Assembly: GCF_963966145.1 (NCBI RefSeq)
Contig: NC_091049.1
Span: 15,252,001-15,316,000, forward strand
Length of the DNA: 64,000 nt
Direction: 5' to 3'
Source of the DNA: Tenebrio molitor
Taxonomy: Eukaryota > Arthropoda > Insecta > Coleoptera > Tenebrionidae
Both the position numbers and the translations under genes were made by a program. Below, in pieces: positions 20,201-30,986 of the stretch. Each line of letters opens with the position of its first letter. Position 1 is the first letter of the stretch. Under the pieces are notes generated by a model. That model did no database searches. It worked only from the letters and a program-made list of their open reading frames with translations, and was not told where the DNA came from.

Positions 20201-20892
20201 TAATTTAACTGATTCAATAGTTTGTAAGGTAGTATATTTAGCTATTTTTAAGTACATTAGAGGAATAAATAATATTATAAAAGGTAGAGACAGTAGACGT
20301 AGTAAATAAAAGTGGGAATTATTTAACAAGGCAAAGAAAATGTATTTATCTACGATCGCGTAAAAAGTAGGCACTTTTTGCACTAAAAATCGTTGTCAAA
20401 GTTGACGTTTAGAGAAACTGACGGAATCGTTCTCTAAAAGTTTTAGAGCACGATTTCTCGCTTTTATGGCACAGAACTGTCAGAATACAACAATCGAATT
20501 TGTTGGAAACATTGTTTAGGTTGCTAAACGACGTGGTTCTCAAACGACTTTGGTTATTCATGAAATATTGAACCAATGAATTATTTTAGACACATTTATG
20601 TTGAAACCGGTGTGATGATCTCACGATCGTAGATAAAATGTTGTAAGACATACGTGTAAAAAGTTCCTTTGTTGCACTCACATCTTTTAAAATACTCCCT
20701 CGTACCTCGGTCGTATTTTAAACCCGTTCGTGAAATAAAGGATAACTTTTTACACTTATATCTTAAATAACTATTTTCTCGTTGTAAAAATAAATCAGTT
20801 TAAATAGTAACTGATGCTGTTTTTATTAGAAAAAGTATCTATTACGTAGCGTGACTGGAAATGCCTCAAAAATACTTTCAATTCAATTTAGT
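20201..20892. other. AT-rich sequence, no gene seen
   Basis: No coding sequence is recognised. CTCACATCTTTTAAAATACTCCC and ACCTCGGTCGTATTTTAAAC (20678-20722) contain a short inverted motif, suggesting another dispersed hairpin. Confidence 0.45.
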
Positions 20893-21012
20893 AAAATAAT
20901 AGTTATATTAAGGGCATAATCAGGAGATTATGGCATGAGGGAATGTTTAAAGCCCGAGGAACGAGGGCTTTTAAATTCCCAAGAGCCATAATCGACAATT
21001 ATGCCCGTGGTA
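20893..21012. repeat. Dispersed hairpin repeat S, copy 1 (left part)
   Basis: GGGCATAAT...GATTATGGC on the left is mirrored by GCCATAAT...ATTATGCCC at 20988-21005. A related copy is at about 24183-24340. The shared continuation (CCGTGG-TA here, CCGAGGTACATAC in the other) shows that the mariner-type element inserted into this repeat at TA. Confidence 0.6.
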
Positions 21013-21579
21013 CACTTGCTTTCAAAACTTTCGCGTACACCTATTTTTCGCTGTTTTAATTCAGGGTTGTAATTAATTAACTCTGACATTTAAACTTTTG
21101 AAAAGTCAAAATGACTCGACTGACAGAGCAAGACAAAGTTTTGATGCTTTCCAAATTAGAAGAAGAGTGGTCCATAAGAAGGGTTGCTACTCATCTATAT
21201 ATATAAAACAAGGTCGTGTTAGTTACGCTATTTATAACTCAAGAACGGCTGGACAGATTTTTATGATCTTTATATTGTTGGATTTGTCTCCGCCCCGATT
21301 AGCAGAATAACTATTAAAACATCGAATAACTAACGAAAAAAAAATTATGAAGAAAATTCATTTTGAAAGGTTATGTCATCTGTCACAATCTGTCATTGTG
21401 CGCGCATCGACAATTTGAACTTAATTGAGGTTTAACGTCAGCTGAGTTTTAACACCAAGTGTGATCAATGGTGATCAACAACACCTACTTTTGCATTGTA
21501 CAGGGTGCGACAACATAACTTCCTTTTTTGAAATGCGCGCTATTCAGACTGTAGGGGTCGTAATGGGACGGGAGTGGTC

Positions 21580-21918
21580 AAAGCCAGTCGATTAATAAAG
21601 TACCGACACGATTTGACGTTTACATAAAAGGCAACCGTAACGATATTTTCGCTACAAGAGGCGCTGATATCGCTATTTTGACTGGCTTTGGTGAACAAAT
21701 GTTCACCAAAGCCCATGGATTTATTAGTAATAATAATTAGTAATTTATTAGTAATAATTAGTAATTTATTAGTAATAATTAGTAATTTATTAGTAATAAT
21801 TAGTAATTTATTAGTAATATATTACTAATAAATCCATGCCAAAGCCAGTCACAATAGCGATATCAGCGCCTCTTGTAGCAAAAAAATCGTGTCGGTACTT
21901 TATTAATCGACTGGCTTT
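21580..21918. mobile_element. MULE-type MITE nested in the Helitron
   Basis: TIRs AAAGCCAGTCGATTAATAAA and its inverse TTTATTAATCGACTGGCTTT (about 37 bp matching) bound a 339-bp non-coding unit. A perfect 10-bp TSD GGGAGTGGTC lies at 21570-21579 and 21919-21928. The centre is a minisatellite. Confidence 0.88.
21717..21835. repeat. AT minisatellite (~22-bp unit)
   Basis: About five units of TTAGTAATAATTAGTAATTTA form the core of the nested MITE. Confidence 0.85.
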
Positions 21919-21959
21919 GGGAGTGGTCTCATTCGGAAGCCGTGGTTTTAAAGATTTGT

Positions 21960-22200
21960 TCCCTATCCCTGTCAGCTACCATCATGCGTTGGAAGAGTGG
22001 AAAGCCTGCGTTTGCCGTCGAGGTCTACTTTTCAAACTGATTTTCTATGATCGCAACCCTTCCGAAATTGCTTCAATGTTGGGTCGTGTCTCGAACCAGA
22101 AATCAATTGTTACATGGGTCACTACGTTCAGACCATGATTTCAGACAAACCGGGAGTGCGACAAGACGAAGAACTGGAGTCTCCTCAATAAGGGGCAATT
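21960..22200 (+). pseudogene. Mariner-family transposase N-terminal fragment in the Helitron
   Basis: In broken frames this stretch encodes a region reading NQKSIVTWVTTFR and, in another frame, RQTGSATRRRTGV. These are the N-terminal helix-turn-helix and linker (V-N-KSI--WV-FR-TGS--R) of mariner-type transposases. CAGGGTGCGACAACATAACT near 21502-21521 resembles a mariner terminus upstream of it. It is probably a captured or pre-existing transposon piece inside the Helitron. Confidence 0.6.
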
Positions 22201-22702
22201 TGTAGTAGAGAGCCCGCTCTCCGGATTTGTCCCCTTGCAATTTTGTTTGTGTTTTTTTTTTAAATCTCGCGTTTATATCAACCATCAAAAGACCCTACAA
22301 GGCCAACATTCGTGCAGGAACATACCCGCTGCTATGTCATGGCTAACGCTAGAAATGGGCTTTTCACTTATTCAGTGTATCGCACCTGTATCCAACTAAT
22401 TATGCATTTAAGTACGTCAACTATCTGTAATTATTTAAATGCTACCCCAAGTAATGCTACGTCGCGGGGGAAGCTGTTTTAGGGTTGAACATTCATTGCT
22501 GTGCGGCATACCTAACCTCGAAACTATCAAACAAAAACAAGTGAACAGTGCGTCCAAACCATCAAACCAACAAACACGCATATGCAATTTTTAATTTAAT
22601 TTTCCATATTTTCTTCCCGTCAGATGTTGACTGCATCCCAACCAAACTCATTAAATTATTCAATCCGTTTATGGTGATTGTTAATTCCGGATTATTTTTA
22701 TA

Positions 22703-22868
22703 CAGTGAATTTTTTTATCAATGAACCATAGAGATTTACATGGTATAAAGTATAAACTTTATTTAGCGTCAATGGTGTTTCTATTGCTAATTTCAAAATT
22801 ATTTTTCCGACATGAAATAAACTTTACACCATCTCAATCCTTATGGTTCATTGATAAAAAATTCACTG
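22703..22868. mobile_element. MITE nested in the Helitron
   Basis: CAGTGAATTTTTTTATCAAT...GAACCATA is mirrored by TATGGTTC...ATTGATAAAAAATTCACTG. The 166-bp unit is non-coding, with arms continuing for ~60 bp at lower identity. A TA precedes the left end. Confidence 0.75.
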
Positions 22869-23473
22869 CATAGTTAGTTACAACTCGGGACACAGCAATT
22901 TGCTCTACTACTCATTATACTCTCACTTCTTGCAAATGAATTTACCGAAAAAACTCAATTGTCGTAAATTCATGGGAGTTAATCACATTTGCACATCATG
23001 TGCCGTGAATACCAATAATCTCCGTCAGAGGGCGTAGTGCTTAGCATTAAATTTAAATATGTGTAAGCATTAAATTTGTGTATGCATTAAATCATTAAAT
23101 TTCAATTCATTTTGATTATTCATTTTATCTTAATAAAAAAAACTTCATTAAATTCAGCTAATAAGTTAACACAACATTTATTGATTCTGAGGCGGTACGA
23201 AGTTCGCCGGGTCAGCTAGTAATGGGATAAATAAAAGTACTGTTCTACAGGTAATAAGTAAAGAAGAGGTGGGAACAAGAAGGGACCGTGAGTAGAAGAC
23301 CGATCATAATTTTTTTTAATTGCTGTCAATGTCGCCTTTAACCTAATCTCAAAATTACCCATTCACACTGCTTAAATTTTGCAAAATCGTTGTTACTTGA
23401 TTTTGAATGTGTACGCGAAAGTTTTGAAAGCAAGTGTACATACAACGTTTTATTCTATTTTATAATTTCCGTA

Positions 23474-23908
23474 GAGGGATATGGAGGGAGCACTGTTCAA
23501 AAAAGTGGTTACGACCGCGCTTTTCTGTAGACCTAATAAAAGGTCTCGAGATGAGCTGAGCGAAACCGAAGTTAACGTACATAACAACTCATCTTTCCAG
23601 TGACGTCCCTTTAACTTTTTTTCTGGGGATAATTTTTGTAGGAATTGTAGACGACCGTAAATATTTAGTTCAAAATAAAAACAGATCAGAATTATACAAC
23701 TGAAAAAATACAAAGAAAATTCACCAACCGGTTCACGTGTAAAAAACCAAATCCCAGTAAAATGACGGAACACCGACGCCTATGAAGCATCTGATGCCCA
23801 ACGACCCTCGTCACGAAATTTCACGAAGTAAAAGGCCTCCGCACAGGTCTCGCGACGTGCCACTGCCTTCACATTGCCCGCATAGGCAGTGCTCCCTCCA
23901 TATCCCTC
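23474..23908. mobile_element. MITE with TA target duplication
   Basis: GAGGGATATGGAGGGAGCAC-TG on the left and its exact inverse on the right (to 23908) are each flanked by TA (23472-23473, 23909-23910). The 435-bp interior has no recognisable protein. It is probably a Tc1/mariner-type non-autonomous element. Confidence 0.8.
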
Positions 23909-24182
23909 TACGATAATTTCTAAAAGATTCAAACAAATATTTAGTATTCCTTAAAGGAAATCACATAAAAGTTGTATCCATGCAAATTTAGTTAGCTATT
24001 TTGATGTTGTTAGGGTTACTGTGGATATAATGTATTATTTTCTTTAATAAAATAATATTCGATACCATTGTTTGAATAATTAAACCAACCGTTGCTTGGC
24101 AGATTTTTGACAGATCTGTGCCATAAAGGCCAATTTATGCCCTCATTTGCGGGCGTATGAAGACGATTATTGACTAAAGTAG

Positions 24183-24340
24183 AATAATAGTTATTTATGT
24201 ATTAAGGGCGTAATGAAGGCGTTTGTGGCCCGCGGCGTGACATTGGGGCTCGAGACGTCAGTCGAGAGCCATAACACGCTAGGGTCACAAACGCTAATTA
24301 TGCCCGAGGTACATACAAAATTTTATGTGCGGTCGAAGTT
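24183..24340. repeat. Dispersed hairpin repeat S, copy 2
   Basis: AATAATAGTTATTTATGTATTAAGGGCGTAATGAAGGCG-type start with inverted CACAAACGCTAATTATGCCC near 24285-24304, then GAGGTACATAC. It is related to the copy at 20893 and shows the uninterrupted form of the mariner insertion site. A more diverged, similar hairpin may lie at 24420-24505. Confidence 0.55.
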
Positions 24341-24775
24341 TTGAATTTTATAATAATTTAGGTAGATTCAATTTTAAAATAACGACACAAAAATCAGGAA
24401 GGTGGAATAAGCCAGTTATTGTTATTACTGTAGTAACGGCATAAACAAGGGCCATAAAAACTTTTACAGCCCGGGGCTATAATATACTGAATTACGCCCT
24501 AAAAACTAGTCCATAAGTAGGCAAAAATCGCCCGATCGGACATAAAATAATAAAATCCATTTTTTATTTTTTTTTTAATACTAGATGTATATCTAGTGAC
24601 TTTAAGTGCCTCAAGTTTACATTTTACATACGATAGTATGTATATTATTATATTATCTATGACAATAACAAGGTTGGTAGAACTAACTAATTAAATGGTT
24701 GTGAATAGGCTATAACATGGCCTATTAAATTCAAGTATAGCCCCAAGCGCTTCAAGGTTAAACTGTCAAAAAAAA

Positions 24776-25313
24776 AATTTTTCAAAGGGAACACGTTTTT
24801 TTAGAATTTCGTATATATCCTGTTCACGTTGGACTGAACATCAGTGGTGCAAATCGCACACATTTAGCATTAGCTTTCGTATGAGTTCTCATAGTAACAG
24901 GTCAGGTCATTTGCACCACTGATGTTTATTCCAACGTGAACAGATATTAGAGATTTTTATTCTGAAAACAACAATGTATCACAAGTATAACCTCGCATAA
25001 AAAAATAACACTAACTTTTGAAACAAATGATGAGCACCAAGCGAGAAGCTATCAAAATGCATTGCGTTACAATGTAATAACCAAATTAAGTTAGCTGGAA
25101 AAACAAATGACAAATAATAACATAGGGATTGGGCAAAGATGCCGCCAATGTTTTGCGCAAAATGGAGCGCATTGACGATAGTAGCATTTTTTAACTTTTT
25201 TTTTTGTATTTTTGTTATGTAAATGGAAACTTATGAAATGATACACTGTTGTTTTCAGAATAAAAATCTCTATCAGAATTACTAAAAAAACGTATGTGTT
25301 CGCGTTTGAAAAC
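24776..25313. mobile_element. Long-TIR MITE containing a second hairpin element
   Basis: The left arm (TTTTTCAAAGGGAACACG, GTTTTTTTAGAATTTC, then AGAGATTTTTATTCTGAAAAC) is mirrored at 25238-25310 by GTTTTCAGAATAAAAATCTC, GAATTACTAAAAAAACG and CGCGTTTGAAAA. The left arm is split at about 24818 by the hairpin element. The ~250 bp centre is non-coding. Confidence 0.65.
24820..24943. mobile_element. Foldback element T, copy 1 (nested)
   Basis: CTGTTCACGTTGGACTGAAC...CAGTGGTGCAAAT is mirrored by ATTTGCACCACTG...TTCCAACGTGAACAG around a ~50 bp loop. Related ends occur at 37874-38095. Confidence 0.7.
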
Positions 25314-26547
25314 AAATATTTTCACAGTTTACCATTGAAGTCAAAATAAAAATATTTCTTATAAGTTATAACCAAAGTTGGCAATATAATTATTTCATAA
25401 ACATGATTCGAAAACATTAAAATTAGTTCATAAGTTTATTTTGCTTTTAAAATTTGATTTTCTACCTACTTACCTGCTCCATTTTAAAAACGGTTTTTGT
25501 TCTTTTCCTTTATTCTAAAATTTTGAGTTGTAAATACGGAAATTGATAGATAACCTAACAAATACAATCCGACGCATTTTTCACCAAACAGTGTTGCCGG
25601 TTGTATTTCCAACGTAGAATGCAGTGTTGGTGGAAATTTAGAATTAAGACAGACTTTTTTTTACAACTAGTTATGAAAGTCATCCTTTTTTTCGTGAATT
25701 TGCAGATTGATCAAGCAAATAAGTGAAAAAAAGAGACTTTTATAACGTGTTGTACACACTATTTTTTGCATATCGATGTAAGTTGAGAAATTTGGTCTAA
25801 AAGGATTTATGAAAAATTACAACAAAAAAAATAGGTATGCTTTGACAGTCATCTCCAAGGAGATGGAATTAAATTAGGCAAAAAAGTACTACTTTCACTA
25901 CGATTTTTCGTGTAAAAAAGTGCTACTTTCACTACGATTTTGCGTGTAAAAAAGTGCCACTTTCATTACGATATGCAAAAACTCAAATTTTCAAGCACTA
26001 ACAGTGAAAATTTAGCGTAATAAACACAACAAATTATTTGTTAGGAAAAAAAATGAGCGATTACCGTGTTCAAGGAATTAATTCCACAGCATTCGATTCT
26101 TTATTAACGATGTCAAATTCTAGAATAAAATTAGCCTTGATTGACAAAACCAAAGAAAAACAAAACAACTAAAATTAACTAAGTATATACAAAACCCAAC
26201 AAAAAAATGTTTATTTTAGAGTTATATTGATGATTAAATTTATTACGTGGACTTCCATAGATTATATAGACTTGTATAGATTAGAGTCTGTATCTTCAAG
26301 TTTTGACCGTTAATTCAGTTTCTGACGCCGACTAAGTCACAAAAATCAACTTCTTTTTTCCTCTTTCCACCCTTTTTGAGAAGTTTTGACCTACTGCCAA
26401 ATGTGTAGTTGGCAGAAAATGTATCTTCAGTTTCCAATGGGTTTGAAGCTAGTGAAATAGACTGAATATGTTTCCTGCACATAATAAGCACCTAAAAGAT
26501 CAACTAAATTAGACGAATTATAATCAGTGCGGCAGGAAACGAGAGCT
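25314..26547. other. 3' flank of the receptor gene; no further gene seen
   Basis: AT-rich. Contains the tandem repeat at 25878-25975. No reading frame with recognisable domains was found. Confidence 0.5.
25878..25975. repeat. Tandem repeat, ~36-bp unit x 3
   Basis: Three units of the pattern AAAAAGTGCTACTTTCACTA-CGATTTTTCGTGT lie upstream of the receptor's 3' flank. Confidence 0.75.
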
Positions 26548-27758
26548 TCAAAATTTGAACTGTATTAAAATGATGACGTAAGTAGCAACAGCTGAAGTGA
26601 TCTGTAACCAACAATTAACGAGACTGAATAATCTGCTGCAGTAATTGACATTACAGTATAGAAAAAAGTCCAGTTTAGTGGAAAATACCCCTTGACTGTC
26701 ACTTCCAACTTAGTACCGATCAGTCTGGTAGAAATCAATTGCAGATGGCGGACGTTGCTATTAATTTCCCCATTCGAAACCAACATATTCCAGGTATCAT
26801 GTATATAGATTACGGTTTTGTTTGCTTCATCTTGAACATCGTTCCACATTCGAATTTGGAAATAAATCAACTGACAGTAATAAAACGTCAAGGGAATTTG
26901 GGTCAGAACAAACCCACTCGTAGAGTCAGACAAGCGAGGTATCATGTAGATAATATAGTAAGCTTCAGTGATCAAATTTGTAAACCATGTTGCTATTCCT
27001 ATGAGCATGGTGATCTCAAAAACGCGATTAGTTTCAAGAATCAAGTTGGTCAACTGATAGTGACGGTGTGACAATTCTTGTATGTGGACGATGACGTTTT
27101 TTACCATTCTTACCTTCAGAGGGTTTGGTTGAGGAACGAGTTGAGTTAACTCGATTGAGATTTTCTCCCTGATAATACTACTGTTGATCAGTTGGATATT
27201 TATTTTCAAGCTGTTTAAAAAAACTTCCATGAAGACAACGTCTAAACCATACAAAATCAGCACATTATAGTACATCAGATGGTATTCAATTGTAATTAAT
27301 ACTGATATGCCACAGAGTAGCAGAACCATATTTACAAACATCAGTGACAGTAATATATTTCTGGACCAGTTACGTGTGCGTTCTGGTGTCGATTTTGTTA
27401 CAAGATCGTCAACAGCGTCAATGCTTTCTATTAATTTTTCTAAGCGGTAGTTTCGTTTGTAAAAGACCACAAAGTAAATACACGAGCTTAGCGAAGCTGT
27501 GAAACAAGCTACCGCATCAGAGTATTTCAATATGTTTTGCATTTCTAGATATTGTACAGAAGAAAAATAGAATAAAGTCATGAACGTTATTTTAAAGTGG
27601 TAGCACCAAAATGGAAGAGGCAGCAGTTTGAAAAATATTTTTGTTGTAGGTTCATGCGACACTTGTAGTAGTCCCACAAATCTAAAAATCCATTTTAACC
27701 AATTCGGAATTTGTCTGACTAGACTCATTTCACTCTTTGCCATTGTGTTTATGTGCAA
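26548..27758 (-). CDS. Gustatory receptor (7tm_7 family), two coding exons
   Basis: Insect gustatory receptors are seven-transmembrane ligand-gated cation channels in taste neurons, with inverted topology (N-terminus inside). Exon 1 is 27758-26655 (368 codons) and exon 2 is 26601-26548 (17 codons plus stop). The 53-bp intron (GTAATG...TTACAG) is phase 0. Splicing gives ...LNWTFFYT-ITSAVATYVIILIQFKF, which restores the family signature TYhhhhhQF in the last membrane helix. Reading through the intron instead gives an unrelated 29-residue end. Hydrophobic segments lie near residues 56-70, 83-100, 134-157, 163-182, 249-272, 283-300 and the spliced C-terminus. Total is about 385 residues, normal for the family. 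The first ATG is used; an ATG five codons downstream (MAKSEM) has a good context too. No upstream exon is needed. The ligand cannot be predicted. Confidence 0.88.
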
Positions 27759-28468
27759 TGAACATTGTCCTGTAAACTAACGTAGAAAAGGTGAATTTGG
27801 GGAATGTTTACAGTGATACCTTTTCTAGGATGTTATTTCAAAATCTCAACACCATGAAACTAGGAAGTTGCTCTTGAAAATACCAAGAAAAATCGCTGTT
27901 CTTACTACTGCAGCACTTACTTTTAAGTTTTAACTTCGGTACAACAATTTTATTAATCAAGAGGGTTTTGCAACAATAGCTCTTGGTATTGATTTTGTGC
28001 CGTCACAATCGAAAGGAATGAAATGATGAATATTTATAAAACACTAATGGATTGTTTGGCCTCTTCTTTCATCATGGACATCGATTTTTAATTGGACTCG
28101 GTCGCATTAACTATTTTCTCCGTACCAAACAGGACGAAATCAGATCATGCAAAAGCCCACCTTGAAGCTCTTTTGGACTACTGCTAACACCTCAGTCACC
28201 TCGGATTTGCTTCAAGAAATTCTGCGAAACAACGAAACCAGTCAGAATGATTATTGTCTAGTTGTCAGGAAGGTTTGAGGCAGTTTGCTGTAAAACAAAA
28301 AATTGGCATTTTTTGATAGTGAATTTTAGAAACCTTTTAATGAAGATCGAAAAAACTCCATAGATTTGACGAATTTATTTTAATTTAATTTATTTAATTA
28401 ATTTATCTATTTCAGTTAGTTTCTGTGTTATTCATCATTCATCAATTATAAAGAACCAAAGATAAATT
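27759..28468. other. 5' flank of the receptor gene; no gene seen
   Basis: No coding region is recognised. It should contain the receptor promoter (minus strand), but no clear TATA or initiator could be assigned. Confidence 0.45.
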
Positions 28469-28820
28469 TGTTATAGCAATCATTCTTATCTTTGCGTTCG
28501 GTCTGGAACCTTCCGTAGTGAAGTCCGTGATCCGCTTGGCGATGTGGGCGGTGGTACTTAGACGAATCGTCTCCAACGGCCCTCGTGAACTCCACTACGT
28601 CGTCTCGTCGGCCCTGCAAATTCACTCGATCACTGTCCCCTTGACTCTCCCCAGGCACTCACAACACCACCGGCAAAAGGTCGTGAAAAATCTCCTCTTC
28701 CGTCTCTGGTTCCCCCGATTTATAGCTTCCACCCCCTCTATGCGCAGATTTTTCGGCGGAAGTCCGAGTACGTTTCCATCGCGATGGATTCTTGAACATT
28801 CTAGACAATCGCGAAGATTT
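28469..28820 (-). repeat. Probable older LTR, major part, split by retrotransposon B
   Basis: On the minus strand this block, together with 37813-37845, would read TGTTACGATTTAAATCGCCG...TCTAGAATGTTC...TATAAATCG...GCTATAACA. The TGTTACG...AACA ends and internal TATAAA box resemble an arthropod gypsy LTR. Retrotransposon B is inserted near its 5' end with TSD ATTT. No flanking duplication for the older LTR was found, so its boundaries are tentative. Confidence 0.45.
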
Positions 28821-30910
28821 TGCCACGATATTTTTCTAATTTGGGTCGGCGGTTGGCAATTGTTGCCGGTAGCTCAGTCTTGGGCGGGGTAAGCGAACGA
28901 ATTAGCCAGACCCGAAAGACAAGAAGATAAGGGCGCCAGGATCCTCCGGCACTGATGCTTCGGGAGTATCCGGATCCGACGATACTCCGGGGCCGAATCC
29001 CGAAAAGAAACACACGTGTCCCAGTTAACAAATTTAATCAAATTAGATCCTCTGGTACAATAAATATTTACAATAAGTGAACATTAAAAAAAATAATGTG
29101 TACAATTGATTGTTGGTAAAAAAAAAATAATATTACTGTTCGATGTTCGATTGCAGCAAACAAAAAAAATTCAAGGAACGGTCCTGACCGGTAACGCACA
29201 AAATAAATTAAAACTAAAGATGAAATTCCCGCGAGCCGCCGACGATACTTGTACAAGCTCGGTGCGACCGCAAAACAAACGGTATCGAATTAAAACGCAA
29301 CTCTTAAGTTACCGGCGTCGGATTTACAAATAATATTGTCAAAAAAAAGGTTTGAATTCCAAATTACACACACACACAAGATAAAACACGCGACACAAGA
29401 GAGAGAGATAGTGACACAAAAGAAGAGACGTTATCTCCTTGCCGAAAAAAACGGCTGCGGCCTCGAGAGAGGAGATACCCGGCACGAGCAAAATGGAGGC
29501 TCTGTTCCTGTAGGCGCGATATGATATTCGGGAACGATCTGACCTGAGCCTCCTGCGTCGTCCTTCGGCGTCCTGTGGGGTTCGCGGCTCGGCGGTCCTG
29601 CTGCCGTTGAGGCCGCTGCTGATTCCGGTGGAGATGAAAAAAAGAAGGCCAGAAAAACAGGAAACTCGACGGATCCGCTGGAACGGGTCCGGCAAAAGGT
29701 CCTCGTAAGAGATCCGCTTAAAAGACCCTTTCATAGAAAGAAGAGAACGCCATTAGGTAACGTACGACGGGAAAACTATGACTTACTCAGTCGGCGTGAG
29801 GTCTTTTTTTTTTGGGGGCGACGAAAAGCCAAAAAAAAGTCCGTGACTCCCAAGATCCGGAAATTCCGATAGAGTTGGGGTTCCAAAAGGTACGCTATCC
29901 AGCACAAAACGAAGAACCACGCAACTCTTCTGACGGGCACAGGAGACTTTGTGAAAATCCCGAAAATCGGTGCGATCCACAAGAAAACGCTGCCACGAAG
30001 TTCACCCAGTCACGGTACTTTTTCGAAAGAGGAAGAGTGGCATCGAAACGCGAACTTATCGCCTTGCCCAAAAAAGTCTAACCAGTCTCGGTGAAGGAAA
30101 ACAGACCTTAACAGCTGTCGACCGAAGGAATATCGAGAACCGACAGGTGCGTGCGTGGTCGAATTTTTGACGCGCGACAGCGGGACCGAGATAGGTTAGA
30201 AAAATCAAAACAAAGGCACCAAAAGGCCTACGCCGTCGATCGTCGATGAAAACCGTCGATCGAGACCGTCTCCAGGTGTTTTGGGAGATGAAGGGAGTTC
30301 CGTGAAAGAAGGAGAAAAAAAAAATGTCCAGGGACGAGAAGGTGAAGGGAATTTATGGAGTTGGTGTCAAAAAAAAAGGGAAAGGTAAGTGAACGGTACA
30401 TTCAGAAGACCTACTCAACTCCGATAAACTCTAGGCCGTGAAGAAAGAAGAAGATAGGAAAGAGCGAAATTTTTCTGGCGAAGGGCCAAGGTTCGCGACC
30501 TGACAAACCCGACGGTATATAGCTACCGCCCCGCTGAAATTGTGAGGATAAGGGCACGATTCCAGCTGCCTCTTCAGCTGGGGCCAAACGAAAAGAAAAC
30601 GAAGAAAAGCCGACAAGGAAAACCAAAAGAGAAGGCAAGGTAGAAAGGATTAACGACAACGACAAGCGAACGGGAGGATGAGGGATCGGGAACGAAAAGA
30701 CACAAACAAAACGGTCGCGGTAACATGCGATTACTCTCAGCCTAACTGCGAGCGAGAGTTTACTGAATTCGTTACTTTTAAGGTTACTTTCGAGGTGTTC
30801 GAGTAACGATGGTGCATCCCCAAGCATTAGTGGAACCCATGGGCCTTCCACTCCGGCCAAATCCGCAAAAAAACGAAAAACGAACGGAATGAAATTTTCG
30901 AACCGTGACA
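28821..30910 (-). repeat. Retrotransposon B 3' LTR
   Basis: About 2,090 bp, unusually long for an insect gypsy LTR, and almost identical to 35719-37812. Reading frames inside it (for example a 166-codon frame near 30411-30911, duplicated in the other LTR) show no domain and are probably chance. Confidence 0.93.
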
Positions 30911-30913
30911 ATA

Positions 30914-30924
30914 CCCCCCTCCTT
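30914..30924 (-). other. Polypurine tract
   Basis: AAGGAGGGGGG on the minus strand sits just upstream of the 3' LTR, where plus-strand DNA synthesis is primed. Confidence 0.75.
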
Positions 30925-30930
30925 AAATAA

Positions 30931-30954
30931 GTAAATTTGCCCGAGCAAATTTAC
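30931..30954. other. Perfect hairpin between pol and the polypurine tract
   Basis: GTAAATTTGC-CCGA-GCAAATTTAC: a 10-bp stem with a 4-nt loop. Its role is unknown; it could be an RNA 3' structure. Confidence 0.5.
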
Positions 30955-30986
30955 TGACACCCGCTCTCGGACACAAGCAGTCGGAC

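Larger units (their letters stand above)
21194..23219 (+). mobile_element. Helitron (non-autonomous)
   Basis: It starts TCTATATATATAAAA after an A and ends GGGTCAGCTAG before a T. That is the A-TC...CTAG-T insertion of Helitrons, with no target duplication. The 3' end carries the usual short hairpin (GGCG...CGCC, about 23190-23208) followed by GGGTCAGCTAGT. It contains no Rep/helicase. Inside are a mariner-transposase fragment and two MITEs. It splits the helix-turn-helix coding region of the host mariner element. Confidence 0.88.
21013..23436 (+). mobile_element. Mariner-type element interrupted by a Helitron
   Basis: Inverted termini CACTTGCTTTCAAAACTTTC (21013) and GAAAGTTTTGAAAGCAAGTG (to 23436) are both flanked by TA. 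Without the Helitron the element is about 400 bp. It keeps the N-terminus of a Tc1/mariner-type transposase: TRLTEQDKVLMLSKLEEEWS-IRRVAT before the Helitron and GINKSTVLQVISK after it, i.e. one helix-turn-helix motif split by the insertion. The rest of the transposase is deleted. Confidence 0.88.

Noticed and set aside
21717..21835. CRISPR-like or satellite array
   Set aside because: Units are contiguous without unique spacers and sit inside a MITE with its own TSD; it is a minisatellite in a eukaryotic genome.
24585..24670. Another P-type insertion site, because CTATGACAATAAC recurs at 24657
   Set aside because: No CATAGACAAC terminus lies next to it and the neighbouring shared block (TATATCTAGTGACTTTA) is in the opposite relative orientation to the 12.9-kb site.
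26739..27071. A 110-codon plus-strand frame
   Set aside because: Antisense to the gustatory receptor and without domain features.
30411..30911. A 166-codon minus frame, duplicated at 37313-37813
   Set aside because: It lies wholly in the retrotransposon LTRs, has no domain, and is duplicated only because the LTRs are.
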